From VRUE01 sp963774405 (GTDB lineage Bacteria > Actinomycetota > Thermoleophilia > Solirubrobacterales > 70-9), in the NCBI GenBank assembly GCA_963774405.1, contig CAVZEV010000009.1, forward strand, positions 124,001 through 188,000: a stretch of 64,000 nucleotides of DNA, in the 5' to 3' direction. The stretch's first letter is position 1; each line of letters begins with the position of its first letter. Shown in pieces: positions 43,521 through 52,735 of this stretch. The position numbers and the translations under genes are program-made. Under the pieces are notes generated by a model. It ran no database searches, was not told the origin of the DNA, and was given only the letters and a program-made list of their open reading frames with translations.

Positions 43521-45200
43521 TCAGGCTACCGGCTGGGACTCGCGAGTCGCCTCTTCGGCGGCGCGAGCGCTGCGATGGCCGATCGCCGCGCGGATGTCGC
43601 GCAGCGGCCGGTCGCTGCGCACGTCGGGCAGCACGTCGAAGTTGTGCGGCTCCGGCGGCGAGAGCGCGAACCACTCGAGCGAGTTGCCGCCCCACTGATC
43701 GTGGCCGGCGCGGCCGCCGTTGCCGAGGCTGGCGATCGCGTTGACCAGGGTCAGGATGATCCCGATCGCGAGCACGAAGGAGCCGATCGAGGCGATCAGG
43801 TTCTCGGTGCTGACCCCGGTGCCGCTGAAGAACTTGTAGGCGTCGACGACCTCGCCGTGATCGCCGCCGGCGATGAAGAGCGGCACGAAGGTGAGCAGGA
43901 TGCCGACGATCATGGTCCAGAAGGAGGCGCGGGCCAGCGTCTCGCCCATCGTGCGGCCGAACAACTTCGGGAACCAGTAGTGCAGGGCGGCGAAGCCGCC
44001 GAAGACGGCGCCGCCGACGAGGGCGAAGTGGGTGGCGGCGGTGGCGTCGGTGGTGTTGTGCAGGCGCCAGGCGACGGCGACCATCGAGTGCGAGATCTCG
44101 GCGCCGAGGCCGATCGAGATCATCGAGAGGGCGCCGACGGCAAAGAGCAGCGGCGCTCGCATCCGCAGCGTGCCGCCGATCATCGTCGCGATCAGGTTGA
44201 AGACGATCAGGCCGAAGGGCACGATCAGCGCCAGCGACATGATCATCGCGAAGTACATCCAGCCGATCCCGATCGGCGCGGTGAGCATGTTCTGCATCCA
44301 AGCGAGGGTGCCGATCACCGCGATCGCCGCCAGCGAGCCGGTGACCGCGTTGCGGTTGAAGAGCGGCTTGCGGGCGAAGACCGGGACGATCTCGGCGATC
44401 ACCGCCAGGGCGGTGATCAGGATCAGCATGTAGACGCCGGTGAAGAAGATCCAGCTCATGTGCTCCCAGAGCAGCGGCGCGCCGCCGGAGCCGTCGGCGA
44501 AGAAGATGCCGTCGAAGTTGCGGTCGATCAGCAGCATCGTGATCGCCGCCAGCATCACCGTGCCGACGACCAGCAGCAGCCAGGAGGAGACGGCCGCGGC
44601 CCAGGCGAAGACGGGAAGCCGCCGCCAGGCCATGCCGGGAGCGCGCATGCGGCGCAGGGTGGCGATCAGGTTGATCGCGAGCAGGACGAAGCCGAGCGTC
44701 GCCAGGCCGCAGGCCGCGGCCCAGGCGTCGACGCCGTTGTTGGGCAGGAAGGCCAGCTCGGAGAGCGGCGCCAGCGGGTTGACCCCGGCCTCCGAGGGGG
44801 TGAAGAGGAAGCCCGTGTAGAGGACGGTGGCGCCCGCGAGGTAGAGCCAGAGGCCGACCTGGCCGAGGCGCGGCAGGGCGGTGCCGCGGGCGCCGATCTG
44901 CAGCGGCGCCAGGTAGTAGTAGAGGCCGAGGCAGAGCGGCAGGGCGAAGAGGAAGATCGCCGTCGCCCCGTAGAGCGAGAGCATGCGGTTGAAGGCGACC
45001 GGGGTCAGCATGCTGTTTTCGGGGATCGAGAGCTGCAGCCGCATCAGCAGGAACTCGACCAGGGCGATGAAGAGGAAGCCGAGCGAGGCGCCGATCATCA
45101 CCCGGCCGACGTCCTTGTGATCGGCGCTGGTGACGACCTCGATCCAGTGGGGGCGGCGGCGGGGGAAGCCGTCGACGGCGACCTCGGGACGAGCGCTCAC
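43521..45200 (-). CDS. Cytochrome oxidase subunit I-like protein lacking the oxygen-reduction site
   Basis: 559 residues, GTG start overlapping the upstream subunit. The fold is plainly that of subunit I: ADHKDVGRVMIG, YLAPLQIGARGTALPRLG, RMRAPGMAWRRLPVFAW, IAEIVPVFARKPLF, LHYWFPKLFGR and GGNSLEWFALSPPEPHNF align with CtaD of this window. The metal ligands do not: heme a His is Tyr77, the HPEVY His is lost in IFFTGVY (251-257), the CuB His pair is Gln303-Asn304 and the heme a3 His is Ala389. Only His391 (heme a) remains. The open frame and retained fold argue for a selected role other than oxygen reduction. One heme might still bind through His391 and Tyr77. Confidence 0.9.
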   Translation of the reverse strand: MSARPEVAVDGFPRRRPHWIEVVTSADHKDVGRVMIGASLGFLFIALVEFLLMRLQLSIPENSMLTPVAFNRMLSLYGATAIFLFALPLCLGLYYYLAPLQIGARGTALPRLGQVGLWLYLAGATVLYTGFLFTPSEAGVNPLAPLSELAFLPNNGVDAWAAACGLATLGFVLLAINLIATLRRMRAPGMAWRRLPVFAWAAAVSSWLLLVVGTVMLAAITMLLIDRNFDGIFFADGSGGAPLLWEHMSWIFFTGVYMLILITALAVIAEIVPVFARKPLFNRNAVTGSLAAIAVIGTLAWMQNMLTAPIGIGWMYFAMIMSLALIVPFGLIVFNLIATMIGGTLRMRAPLLFAVGALSMISIGLGAEISHSMVAVAWRLHNTTDATAATHFALVGGAVFGGFAALHYWFPKLFGRTMGETLARASFWTMIVGILLTFVPLFIAGGDHGEVVDAYKFFSGTGVSTENLIASIGSFVLAIGIILTLVNAIASLGNGGRAGHDQWGGNSLEWFALSPPEPHNFDVLPDVRSDRPLRDIRAAIGHRSARAAEEATRESQPVA

Positions 45201-45894
45201 GGTACTTCTCCCTTTTCGATCAGGCCGACGACGCGGTCCTGGGCTGCTTGGATGTCGGCTTTCTGTTGCTTGACGAAGGTTTCGTATTCGGCCGGCGAGA
45301 CGACGTCGACCTCGGTCCGCATCGCCGTGTAGGCCTGGCCCGAGAAGGTCGCCGACTGGCCGTCGAAGGCGCCTTCTTCGTTGGCGCGGAAGACGACGTG
45401 GTTGATCTTGCCCGGTACGGCGTCGCGCTTGGGGGCCAGTTCCGGCACGTCCCAGGTGTGGATCACGTCGGTCGAGATCAGTTCCAGTTCGACCGTGGTG
45501 TCGACCGGCACGACCAGCTTGTAATAGGAGAAGGCGCCGTTGGCGTAGTCGTAGCGCCACAGCCACTGCTGGCCGGTCGCTTCGATCTTCAGCGGCGCCG
45601 ACTTGGCCGAGGCGAGGCCCGCCGAGCCGGTGGTCGGGGCTCGCGCGCCTTGTCGGTGAAGACGAGGCTGAGCACGAGGATCACCGCGGCGAAGACGGTG
45701 AGCACGGCGCCGACGCGCAGCTGGGTGCCGCGGCCGCCGCGGATCTGGCGCGGCTCCTCACCGCGCTCGCTGCGGTAGCGCCGCACGGCGTAGATCAGCG
45801 CGCCGTTGATCGCGACGATGACGATCGCCGCGGCGACGAAGCCAATCCAAAGCAGGGTGTCGATCTGGTCGGTGCCAGGGGAGTGGGGACTCAA
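45197..45894 (-). pseudogene. Cytochrome oxidase subunit II-like protein without CuA ligands, with one frame break
   Basis: The first part (from 45894) has two membrane helices, IDTLLWIGFVAAAIVIVAIN and TQLRVGAVLTVFAAVILVL. After a frame break near 45630-45640, in a run of C and G, the cupredoxin domain continues: QQWLWRYDYANGAFSYY, STDVIHTWDVPELAPKRDAV. The CuA site is gone: the C-x3-C-x3-H segment reads GQSATFSGQAYTAM, with both Cys as Ser and His as Tyr. Its stop overlaps the GTG of the stripped subunit I. The ligand losses lie well inside an unbroken frame. The frame break may be a sequence error, in which case this is an intact gene. Confidence 0.8.
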
Positions 45895-45972
45895 AGCGCG
45901 GCCATTCTAATCACGGAGGTCGGCGCGCCGCCGTGCCCGTGTCCCTGTCGCCGACCTATACTCGCCGACCTG

Positions 45973-46917
45973 ATGAAGGCGCGATCGCGGCCATCTCCGG
46001 CGCTTCGCCTCGCCGTACGCGCCGGAGCGGCCGGTGCGGTGGCGGCCGCGGTGGCCGTTCCGCTGCTGCGCAAACGGCTGCACCTGCCGACTCCGGTGAC
46101 GGTCGCGGCCTGCGCCGCCGGCCCCCTGGCGGTCGCCGTTCTCGCCCCGCGCTCGCGCAAACGCGACGTCGTCCTCTACGCGATGCAGATGTGGGCCTTC
46201 ATCATGGTCCACGAGCTTCCCTACGACGATCCCGAGAAGCTGGAGTCGCGCTTGCGCAGCCGCTACCCGATCGTCACCGACCGCGTGCTCGGCCTCGGGC
46301 GCCTGCCCAACGGCCGCCTGCAGCGGGGCATGGCTCGCCTGCGCCGCGTCGGCACCGTCAACCGCATCCTCACCTGGGCCCACTGGCTCTGGTTCTTCGA
46401 GCCCTACCTCGCCCTGGCCTGGATCCTCTGGCGCCACCCCGAGCGCTTCCCGCGCGCCGCCCGTCAGATGGCCGCGGTCTTCGACCTCGGCTGCATCGCC
46501 TACTTCGTGATCCCGACCTCGCCGCCGTGGTGGGCCTCCGAGCAGGGCCTGACCGGCGAGGGGGTGGAGCGGATCATGATCGGCGTCGGCGAAGACACCT
46601 GGGGCTCGGCCTGGCCGAAGATGTACAACGCGCTCGGCGGCAACCCCTGGGCGGCGATGCCCTCGCTGCACTTCGCCACCTCGGCGATGGCGGCGATCCA
46701 GCTCGCCGAGGCCGGCCCGCTCGAGGGCGCCGCGGGCTGGACCTACTCGCTGACCCTCGGCTTCGCCCTCGTCTACCTCGGCGAGCACTACGTCACCGAT
46801 CTGCTCGCCGGCGCCGGCCTGGTCGCCGCCGTGCGCCGCGGCGAGCCGCTGGCCGAACCGGCCGTGCACGGGGTCACCCGGGGCCTGCAGCGCTTGGAGC
46901 GCCTGGCCAACGGGTAG
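45973..46917 (+). CDS. PAP2-superfamily membrane phosphatase/transferase
   Basis: 314 residues from the ATG at 45973; a longer open frame upstream has no family character. Several membrane helices, then the PAP2 motifs MPSLHFATSAMAA (central His) and GEHYVTDLLAG (catalytic His and Asp). PTSPPWWASEQG resembles actinobacterial members related to inositol-phosphorylceramide synthase. It probably acts on a lipid phosphate at the membrane. Divergent from the stripped oxidase pair; followed by a YbhN-family gene after ten bases. Confidence 0.85.
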   Translation: MKARSRPSPALRLAVRAGAAGAVAAAVAVPLLRKRLHLPTPVTVAACAAGPLAVAVLAPRSRKRDVVLYAMQMWAFIMVHELPYDDPEKLESRLRSRYPIVTDRVLGLGRLPNGRLQRGMARLRRVGTVNRILTWAHWLWFFEPYLALAWILWRHPERFPRAARQMAAVFDLGCIAYFVIPTSPPWWASEQGLTGEGVERIMIGVGEDTWGSAWPKMYNALGGNPWAAMPSLHFATSAMAAIQLAEAGPLEGAAGWTYSLTLGFALVYLGEHYVTDLLAGAGLVAAVRRGEPLAEPAVHGVTRGLQRLERLANG

Positions 46918-46927
46918 CGTCTGCGGG

Positions 46928-48073
46928 GTGTCTCCCGAGGGTCCGGTAAACGGCGAAGAAACCGCCGAACTGCCGATCTTCACGCGGCGGCGGCTGATTC
47001 AGACGTCGGTCATCGTCGTCGCGTTGCTGGTCGGCATCTACTTTCTCTTCCCGAAGCTGGTCGGGTTGAGCAACGCGCTGGGCAAGCTCGACGAAGCCGA
47101 TCCGCTCTGGATCGGGATCGCGATCGGCTTCAACGTCCTCGCCTTCGTCACCTACATCGCCCTCTTCAAGGCGGTCGTCGGCGGCGAAACGCTGCGCTTC
47201 ACCTGGCTGGAGACCTACGAGATCAACATGGCCGGCCTGGCGGCGACCCTGCTCTTCTCCGCGGCCGGGGCGGGGGGGATCGTGCTCACCTTCTGGGCGC
47301 TGCGCAAGGCCGGCATGCGGCGGCATGAAGTCGCCCGGCGGATGGTCGCCTTCCTCACTCTCCACTACGCCTTCTACCCGTTGGCGCTGATCCTCTTCGG
47401 CGTGCTGCTGCGCACCGGCGTGCTCCACGGCAACGCCGCGATCGAGCTGACGATCGTGCCCGCCGGCGTGGCCGGCGTGCTGCTCGCCCTCGGCCTGCTG
47501 TTCGCCCTCGTCCCGCCCGACCTCGGCCCCCGCATCGCCCGCTTCGTGCACGGCAAACGCGGGCGGGAAATCGCCGAGAACATCGCCAAAGTCCCGGCCG
47601 TCTTCGCCGAGGGCTTCCGCTTCGCGATCAGCCTCTTCGCCCACCCGCGCCAGGGCGGCCTGGCGGTGCTCGGTGCCGCCGGCTTCTGGGCCGCCAACAT
47701 CGGCATCCTCTGGGCCTGCTTCCACGCCTTCGGCGTTCACGTGCCGCTGGCCGTGGTCGTGCAGGGCTTCTTCCTCGGCATGGTCGCCAACCTGATCCCC
47801 TTCGCGCCCGCGGGGGTGGGGGCCGTCGACGCCGGGATGATCGGCGCCTTCGTCCTCTTCGGCATCCCCGAGACGACGGTCTTCCCGGCGATCCTGATCT
47901 ACCGCCTGATTGCTTTCTGGATGCCGATTCCGTTCGGGGTCGCCGCCTTCTTCCAGCTGCGCAAAACCGTGCACCGCTGGGAAACGGACGGCCTGCCGAT
48001 CGACCGCTCGCCGCGCGAGCGGGCCTCAGGCGCGGTTGATTCGGTCGCCGTCGAGGCGTACTATAAAAAGTAA
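46928..48073 (+). CDS. YbhN/UPF0104 family membrane protein (lysylphosphatidylglycerol synthase-like)
   Basis: 381 residues, GTG start, about eight membrane helices. The family regions NMAGLAATLLFSAAGAGGIV, HYAFYPLALILFG and NLIPFAPAGVGAVDAGMIGA with the conserved PxGxG...E/D pattern are present. It is the flippase-type domain found alone here, without the aminoacyltransferase half. Likely role: moving or binding lipids, perhaps together with the PAP2 protein before it. Substrate unknown. Confidence 0.82.
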   Translation: MSPEGPVNGEETAELPIFTRRRLIQTSVIVVALLVGIYFLFPKLVGLSNALGKLDEADPLWIGIAIGFNVLAFVTYIALFKAVVGGETLRFTWLETYEINMAGLAATLLFSAAGAGGIVLTFWALRKAGMRRHEVARRMVAFLTLHYAFYPLALILFGVLLRTGVLHGNAAIELTIVPAGVAGVLLALGLLFALVPPDLGPRIARFVHGKRGREIAENIAKVPAVFAEGFRFAISLFAHPRQGGLAVLGAAGFWAANIGILWACFHAFGVHVPLAVVVQGFFLGMVANLIPFAPAGVGAVDAGMIGAFVLFGIPETTVFPAILIYRLIAFWMPIPFGVAAFFQLRKTVHRWETDGLPIDRSPRERASGAVDSVAVEAYYKK

Positions 48074-48106
48074 AGTATTGGACGACGCCATAGACTTGGA
48101 ACGGAT

Positions 48107-49114
48107 ATGACAGAGACGAAGAAAGTCGAGAACGTGATCATCGTCGGCGGTGGGCCGGCCGGCTACACGGCCGCGCTCTACACCGCGCGGGCCAACCTCG
48201 AGCCGCTCGTCTTCGAGGGCTTCCAGTGGGGCGGCCAGCTGCAGAACACGACCGATGTCGAGAACTACCCGGGCTACCCCGGCGGGATCATGGGGCCGGA
48301 GATGATGAACGAGTTCCGCGCTCAGGCCGAGCGCTTCGGCACCCGCTTCGTCACCGACGACGTCGACCGGGTCGAGCTCTCCGACGGTGGCGTGCAGAAG
48401 GTCTTCCTCGGCGACGAGGAGTACCAGGCCAAAGCGGTGATCCTGGCGATGGGAGCGGAGCCGCAGCGGCTCGGGATTCCCGGCGAGCGCGAGCTCAGCG
48501 GTTGCGGAGTATCGACCTGCGGCGTCTGCGACGGCGCCTTCTTCAAAGACCAGAAGGTGATCGTGATCGGCGGCGGCGACTCGGCGATGGAGGACTCGAT
48601 CTTCATCTCCAAGTACGCCAGCGAGCTGACCGTGGTCAACCGCCGCGGCGAGTTCCGCGCCTCCAAGATCATGCTCGAGCGGGCCAAGGAGCAGGGCAAC
48701 ATCAGCTTTAAGACCCCGTATGTGGCGGAGGAGTTCGTCGCCGGCGACAAGGGCCGCCTCGACCACGTCCGCCTGCGCAACGTCGAGACCGACGAGGTCG
48801 AGGACTTCCAGACCGACGGCGCCTTCATCGCGATCGGCCACATCCCCCGCTCAGAGGTCGTCACCGGCCAGGTTGACACCGACGAGAACGGCTACATCCT
48901 CACCGAGGGCGCCTCGACCCGCACCAACCTCGCCGGAGTCTTCGCCGTCGGCGACGTCGTCGACCACATCTACCGCCAGGCAGTCACCGCCGCCGGCAGC
49001 GGCTGCAAGGGCGCCCTCGACGCCGAGTGGTACCTCCGCGACACGCCACCCAGCCCCGAGGCGCACTGGCTGCCGGGCGGCGAGCCGGTAGAGGTCGCGC
49101 CCAAGGTCGGCTGA
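48107..49114 (+). CDS. trxB: Thioredoxin reductase
   Basis: 335 residues. FAD motif IIVGGGPAGYTAALYTARA, redox pair in GVSTCGVCDGAFFKD, NADPH motif VIGGGDSAMEDSIFIS and the second FAD motif GVFAVGDVVDHIYRQAVTAAGSG cut across two strands. It reduces thioredoxin with NADPH. No trxA gene is adjacent. ATG start 33 bases after the YbhN gene. The last codons and stop lie in the left arm of a long palindrome. Confidence 0.96.
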   Translation: MTETKKVENVIIVGGGPAGYTAALYTARANLEPLVFEGFQWGGQLQNTTDVENYPGYPGGIMGPEMMNEFRAQAERFGTRFVTDDVDRVELSDGGVQKVFLGDEEYQAKAVILAMGAEPQRLGIPGERELSGCGVSTCGVCDGAFFKDQKVIVIGGGDSAMEDSIFISKYASELTVVNRRGEFRASKIMLERAKEQGNISFKTPYVAEEFVAGDKGRLDHVRLRNVETDEVEDFQTDGAFIAIGHIPRSEVVTGQVDTDENGYILTEGASTRTNLAGVFAVGDVVDHIYRQAVTAAGSGCKGALDAEWYLRDTPPSPEAHWLPGGEPVEVAPKVG

Positions 49115-49202
49115 CCGGCGCATATCGGCGTCCTCGGTCGCTTGCGTGCAGAGCACGCAGCGCTCCCTGTGTCCTTGATCTGCTTGGTCAGACGACCTTG
49201 GG
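49100..49202. terminator. Long palindrome filling the gap between convergent trxB and greA
   Basis: 17-base arms (49100-49116 and 49186-49202, 16 of 17 matching) around a 69-base centre that itself contains GCGTGC-AGA-GCACGC. The trxB stop is in the left arm, and the greA stop begins at the base after the right arm. Position points to a two-way terminator; the architecture (unique arms, about 70-base centre) is that of the family B and E elements. Confidence 0.7.
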
Positions 49203-49682
49203 TCAAATCAGCTTCTGAACTACGAACGTCCGTGACCCTTTCGGGGTCTCGATTTCGATCGGCTCGCCGACTTTGGCGTTGAGCAGGGCGCGGCCGATCG
49301 GGGACTCGTTGGAGAGGCGGCCGGCGGCTAGGTCGGCTTCGGTGGAGCCGACCAGGGTCCAGGTGTTGACCTCGCCTTTGGATTCGTCGAGCACCTCGGC
49401 GGTGCGGCCGAAGGCGAATACGTCGGCGTCGCCGTCGACCTCGACCACGACGGCGGTTCGCAGCCGCTCGCGCAGCCGCTTGATCTTGGTCTCGAGGTGG
49501 GCCTGATCCTCCTTGGCGATGTGGTACTCGGCGTTCTCCTTGAGGTCGCCTTCCTCGCGCGCGACTTTGATCCGCGCCGCCATCTTGGTCCGGCCCTCTC
49601 CCTCGAGCTGCTCGATTTCCTCGCGCAGGGCCGCCAGGCCCTCCTCGGTGATCGGCTCCCCGGCTATTTCGGTGTCGTTCAT
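49203..49682 (-). CDS. greA: Transcription elongation factor GreA
   Basis: 159 residues. The N-terminal coiled coil has EEGLAALREEIEQLEGEGR and the tip residues REEGDLKENAEYHIAKEDQ carry the conserved acidic pair that activates RNA cleavage by RNA polymerase. The C-terminal FKBP-like domain has NTWTLVGSTEADLAAGRLS and SPIGRALLNAKVGEPIEIET broken across strands. It rescues stalled polymerase. ATG start, divergent from the zinc-finger gene 16 bases away. Confidence 0.96.
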   Translation of the reverse strand: MNDTEIAGEPITEEGLAALREEIEQLEGEGRTKMAARIKVAREEGDLKENAEYHIAKEDQAHLETKIKRLRERLRTAVVVEVDGDADVFAFGRTAEVLDESKGEVNTWTLVGSTEADLAAGRLSNESPIGRALLNAKVGEPIEIETPKGSRTFVVQKLI

Positions 49683-49698
49683 CGCCTCAGCCTTGCAG

Positions 49699-50022
49699 AT
49701 GTCGGCGCCCGATCGTCTCGGCCCCGGACGATCCCGCTATCGTGGGCGCACGGCCTCCTGCTCCCACATCCGCACGATCGAGGTCTTCGATCCGCCGGCC
49801 GAGATCGCCGGCTGCGAGGAGTGCTTGAAGCTGGGCATGCAGTGGGTGCACCTGCGCATGTGCCAGAGCTGCGGCCACATCGGCTGCTGCGACAACTCCG
49901 AAGGCAAGCACGCCACCGCGCACCACGCCGAGACGGGCCACCCGATCATCCGCTCGGTCGAGCCCGGCGAGGACTGGAGCTGGTGCTACGAGGACGAGCT
50001 GATGCTTCGCATCGCTCGCTAG
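49699..50022 (+). CDS. UBP-type zinc finger protein
   Basis: 107 residues from the ATG at 49699. The ZnF-UBP pattern is complete: CSHIRTIEV, CEECLKLGMQWVHLRMCQSC, GHIGCCDNSEGKHATAHH, then TGHPIIRSVEPGEDWSWCYED. In eukaryotes this fold binds ubiquitin tails; bacterial stand-alone members are common in actinobacteria and of unknown role. A longer frame upstream lacks family sequence. Its last four bases overlap the stop of the convergent beta-propeller gene. Confidence 0.88.
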   Translation: MSAPDRLGPGRSRYRGRTASCSHIRTIEVFDPPAEIAGCEECLKLGMQWVHLRMCQSCGHIGCCDNSEGKHATAHHAETGHPIIRSVEPGEDWSWCYEDELMLRIAR

Positions 50023-51485
50023 CGGAGCTTCTTCTTCAGCACGATCGTCTTGCGCCGCTTGATCGCCTTGCCGCCTTCGGGCGTGTAGGAGATCGTCGCC
50101 TTGACCTTGGCCCTGCCGGTGCCCTTCAGCTTGATCCGCGCCTTGCCGCCGGTGCGGAGGACGAGCTTGGCGGTGCCGCTGACCCTCTTGCGGCTGACGT
50201 TGGCTACGCCCTTGCCGTAGAGGTCGAGCCGCCCGGCTCCGGTAACGGCGACTCGCAGGGTGGCGGTGCCCTTCCTGCGATTGAGCCTCACCTTCCTGAG
50301 CATGAGGCTGGCGTTGACCTTGAACTCGTTGGGGCTCAGCTGGGCATTTGCGCCGGCGAAGTTGGTTGCGGTGATCTGGCAGGCGTAGGCGCCCACCCTG
50401 TCGGCCACGAGGGCTTGCGCCGTTGCCCCGGCGATCGAGCTCTTGTTGCGGAACCACTGGTAGGAGACGCTCTGCGGGCTGCGGTAGAGGAAGGACTCGA
50501 TCGCGTCGGGGTCCCAGTTGCCCGGTGAGCAGGAGAGGACCGACCCCGGCCTGTGGGTCCCGCTCACGGTGGTGACTTCGTTGCTCCTCGGGCTTTCCAG
50601 GATGACCGGGAAGGCGACCCCGCTCTGGGTGGCTCCCGCCGTTTCCAGCGGGACCGCGCAGCAGCCCGCGAAGTTGCCGGCTTCGACCCGGTCGAAGCCT
50701 TCGCTCGCCCAGTAGACGGCTTCGCCGTCGGTCGCCAGGCCGATCGGCTTCGAGACGAACTGATTGAGGTTGGCCGTGCCTGTGGCGCCTCCGTCGAGGC
50801 CGGCGTAGCCGATCGAGCTGCCGTTCTGGTTGGCCCAGTAGACCCTGCCGGTGCCGGCGGAGATCGCGATGCCTTCGGGGCCGTCGACCGGGGCGCCGGC
50901 GGTGTCGATGTCGCGGCCGCCGCTGCCGTCGAGGGCGGCGTAGGAGATCTTGTCGGCGGCGTAATTGGTCCAGTAGATGCGGCCGAGAGCGGGATCGACG
51001 GCGAGAGCGCTCGGCGCCGTCGTCGCGCCCGCCGGTTTGATCAAGCCGCCGCCGCTGCCGTTCAGGTTTGCGTACCCGATCGAGGCGTTGCCGCCTCCCG
51101 GATTGCCCCAGTAGATGCGGCCGGCAGCTGGGTCGATCGCCAGGCCGGAGGGGTTGGCGAAGCTCGCGCCGGCCGTGTTCAGCAGGCCGGCGCCGCTGCC
51201 GTCGAGGTTGGCAAAGCCGATCGAGCCTCCGTCGCCCTTGTTCAGCCAATAGACCCTGCCCGCGGCGGCATCGACCGCGGTCCCGTAGGGATCGTTGACG
51301 AGCGCAGGATCGATCGGCAGGTCAGCGCCCCTGCCGCCTTCGATCACCGGCGCGTAGGAAATCTTGTTCGCGAACGAGTTGCTCCAGAAGACCAGCCGCC
51401 GCGCCGAGGCGGTCGAGGCCAGGCAGAGGCCGAGCAGCGCGATCACAAGCGCGCTCGTCCCCAGTCGTGTGTACCTGCCGCTCAA
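50019..51485 (-). CDS. Secreted beta-propeller protein with YWTD-like repeats
   Basis: 488 residues, TTG start. Signal peptide (about 1-28), then at least five repeats of the type GLAIDPAAGRIYWGN and SIGYANLNGSG (about 30-260), as in LDL-receptor class B or YncE-like propellers. A middle Ig-like region (about 300-390) has YQWFRNKSSIAGATAQAL. The C-terminal 100 residues are highly basic beta sequence (RKVRLNRRKGTATLRVAV, ending KKKLR) and may hold the wall. The ligand is unknown. Similar architecture to other actinobacterial surface proteins. Confidence 0.78.
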   Translation of the reverse strand: MSGRYTRLGTSALVIALLGLCLASTASARRLVFWSNSFANKISYAPVIEGGRGADLPIDPALVNDPYGTAVDAAAGRVYWLNKGDGGSIGFANLDGSGAGLLNTAGASFANPSGLAIDPAAGRIYWGNPGGGNASIGYANLNGSGGGLIKPAGATTAPSALAVDPALGRIYWTNYAADKISYAALDGSGGRDIDTAGAPVDGPEGIAISAGTGRVYWANQNGSSIGYAGLDGGATGTANLNQFVSKPIGLATDGEAVYWASEGFDRVEAGNFAGCCAVPLETAGATQSGVAFPVILESPRSNEVTTVSGTHRPGSVLSCSPGNWDPDAIESFLYRSPQSVSYQWFRNKSSIAGATAQALVADRVGAYACQITATNFAGANAQLSPNEFKVNASLMLRKVRLNRRKGTATLRVAVTGAGRLDLYGKGVANVSRKRVSGTAKLVLRTGGKARIKLKGTGRAKVKATISYTPEGGKAIKRRKTIVLKKKLR

Positions 51486-51510
51486 GATTTGCCTCCCGCG
51501 TCGGATTTTC

Positions 51511-52726
51511 TCATTTCGCCGCTGCGATCAGCCCCGGGGCAGGTCGGTATGCGGCGCCTTTCTCGACCTCCAACTCCGTCAGCAGGGCAACGGCTCGGTC
51601 TGCGCCAAGCAGCTCGGTCAGCTCGAGCGGCCCGCGCGGCCAGTTGAAGCCGAGCCGCATCGCCGTGTCCATGTCGGCCGGGGAGCCGATCTGCTCTTCG
51701 AGGGCGAAGGCGGCCTCGTTGGCGATCTGGGCGAAGAGGCGGGGGAGGATCGCCGGGGCGGCGGGGTCGATCTCGGTCAGCCTGTCGGGGTCGAGCGTCG
51801 GCTCGCCGGCTTCGCTGCCGCCCTGTCGGGAGAGCTGGTGCGACGGCGCGGCGGAGGACGGGTTCGGCGGGTCGCTGTAGTCGTAGAAGCCGCGGCCGCT
51901 CTTGCGCCCCAGCCGGCCCTGGGCGACCAGGTCTTCCTGGATCGCGCTGGGGCGCCAGCGCTCGGGCTCGTTGCCCTGGGCGTAGAAGGAGCGGGCGACG
52001 CTGAGGTTGACGTCGAGGCCGATCAGGTCGATCAGCTCGAAGGGGCCCATGCGGAAGCCGCCGCCCTGGCGGCAGACGCGGTCGATCGTCGCCGCGTCGG
52101 CGACGCCGTCGGCGAGCATGCGCAGCGACTCCAGGGTGAAGGGGCGGGCGAGGCGGTTGGCGATGAAGCCGGGGCTGTCCTTGGCGCGGATCGGTGTGCG
52201 ACCCATGCGCAGGCCGACCTCGGCGGTGGCGTCGAGCGCCGCCGGGGCGGAGTCGGCGGTGGCGACCACCTCGACCAGCTTCATCAGCGCCGGCGGGTTG
52301 AAGAAGTGCATGCCGACGATCCGCTCGCGTCCCGGAATGGTGGCGGCGATCGCGGTGATCGGCAGCGAGGAGGTGTTGCTGGCCAGGATCGTCTGCGGCC
52401 CGCAGGCGTCGGCCAGCGCCGCGAAGAGCTCGCGCTTGAGGGTCAGGGTCCTCGGGCGCGGCCTCGACCACGAGGTCGCATTCGGCGAGGTCGGCGAGGC
52501 TGTGGGCGCCGCCGGCGCGGCTGCTCGCGGCGTCGGCGTCGGCGTCGCTCCACATTCCCTTCGTCACCCCCTTGTTGAGGGCGGCGTTGAGCTTCTCCAG
52601 GCCCGACTCCAGGGCGGCGGGGATGGGGTCGTATAGCCGGGTCTCATAGCCGCCGAGCGCCGCAACCTGGGCGATCCCGGCCCCCATCGTGCCCGCACCG
52701 ACGACCCCGACCCGTTCGACCTTCAT
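51511..52726 (-). pseudogene. hbd: 3-hydroxyacyl-CoA dehydrogenase (hydroxybutyryl type) with one frame break
   Basis: Oxidises 3-hydroxyacyl-CoA with NAD. The N-terminal Rossmann start VGVVGAGTMGAGIAQVAAL is normal. The frame breaks near 52446-52450, where one extra C in GAGGACCCTGACC shifts it. The rest continues in the other frame: MHFFNPPALMKLVEVV, DSPGFIANRLARPF, GFRMGPFELIDLIG and the second C-terminal domain. The protein would be about 404 residues, longer than the 280-residue type because the C-terminal domain is doubled. The extra base is in a C run, so an error is likely. Last gene of a beta-oxidation operon. Confidence 0.85.
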
Positions 52727-52735
52727 CGCTCTCCG

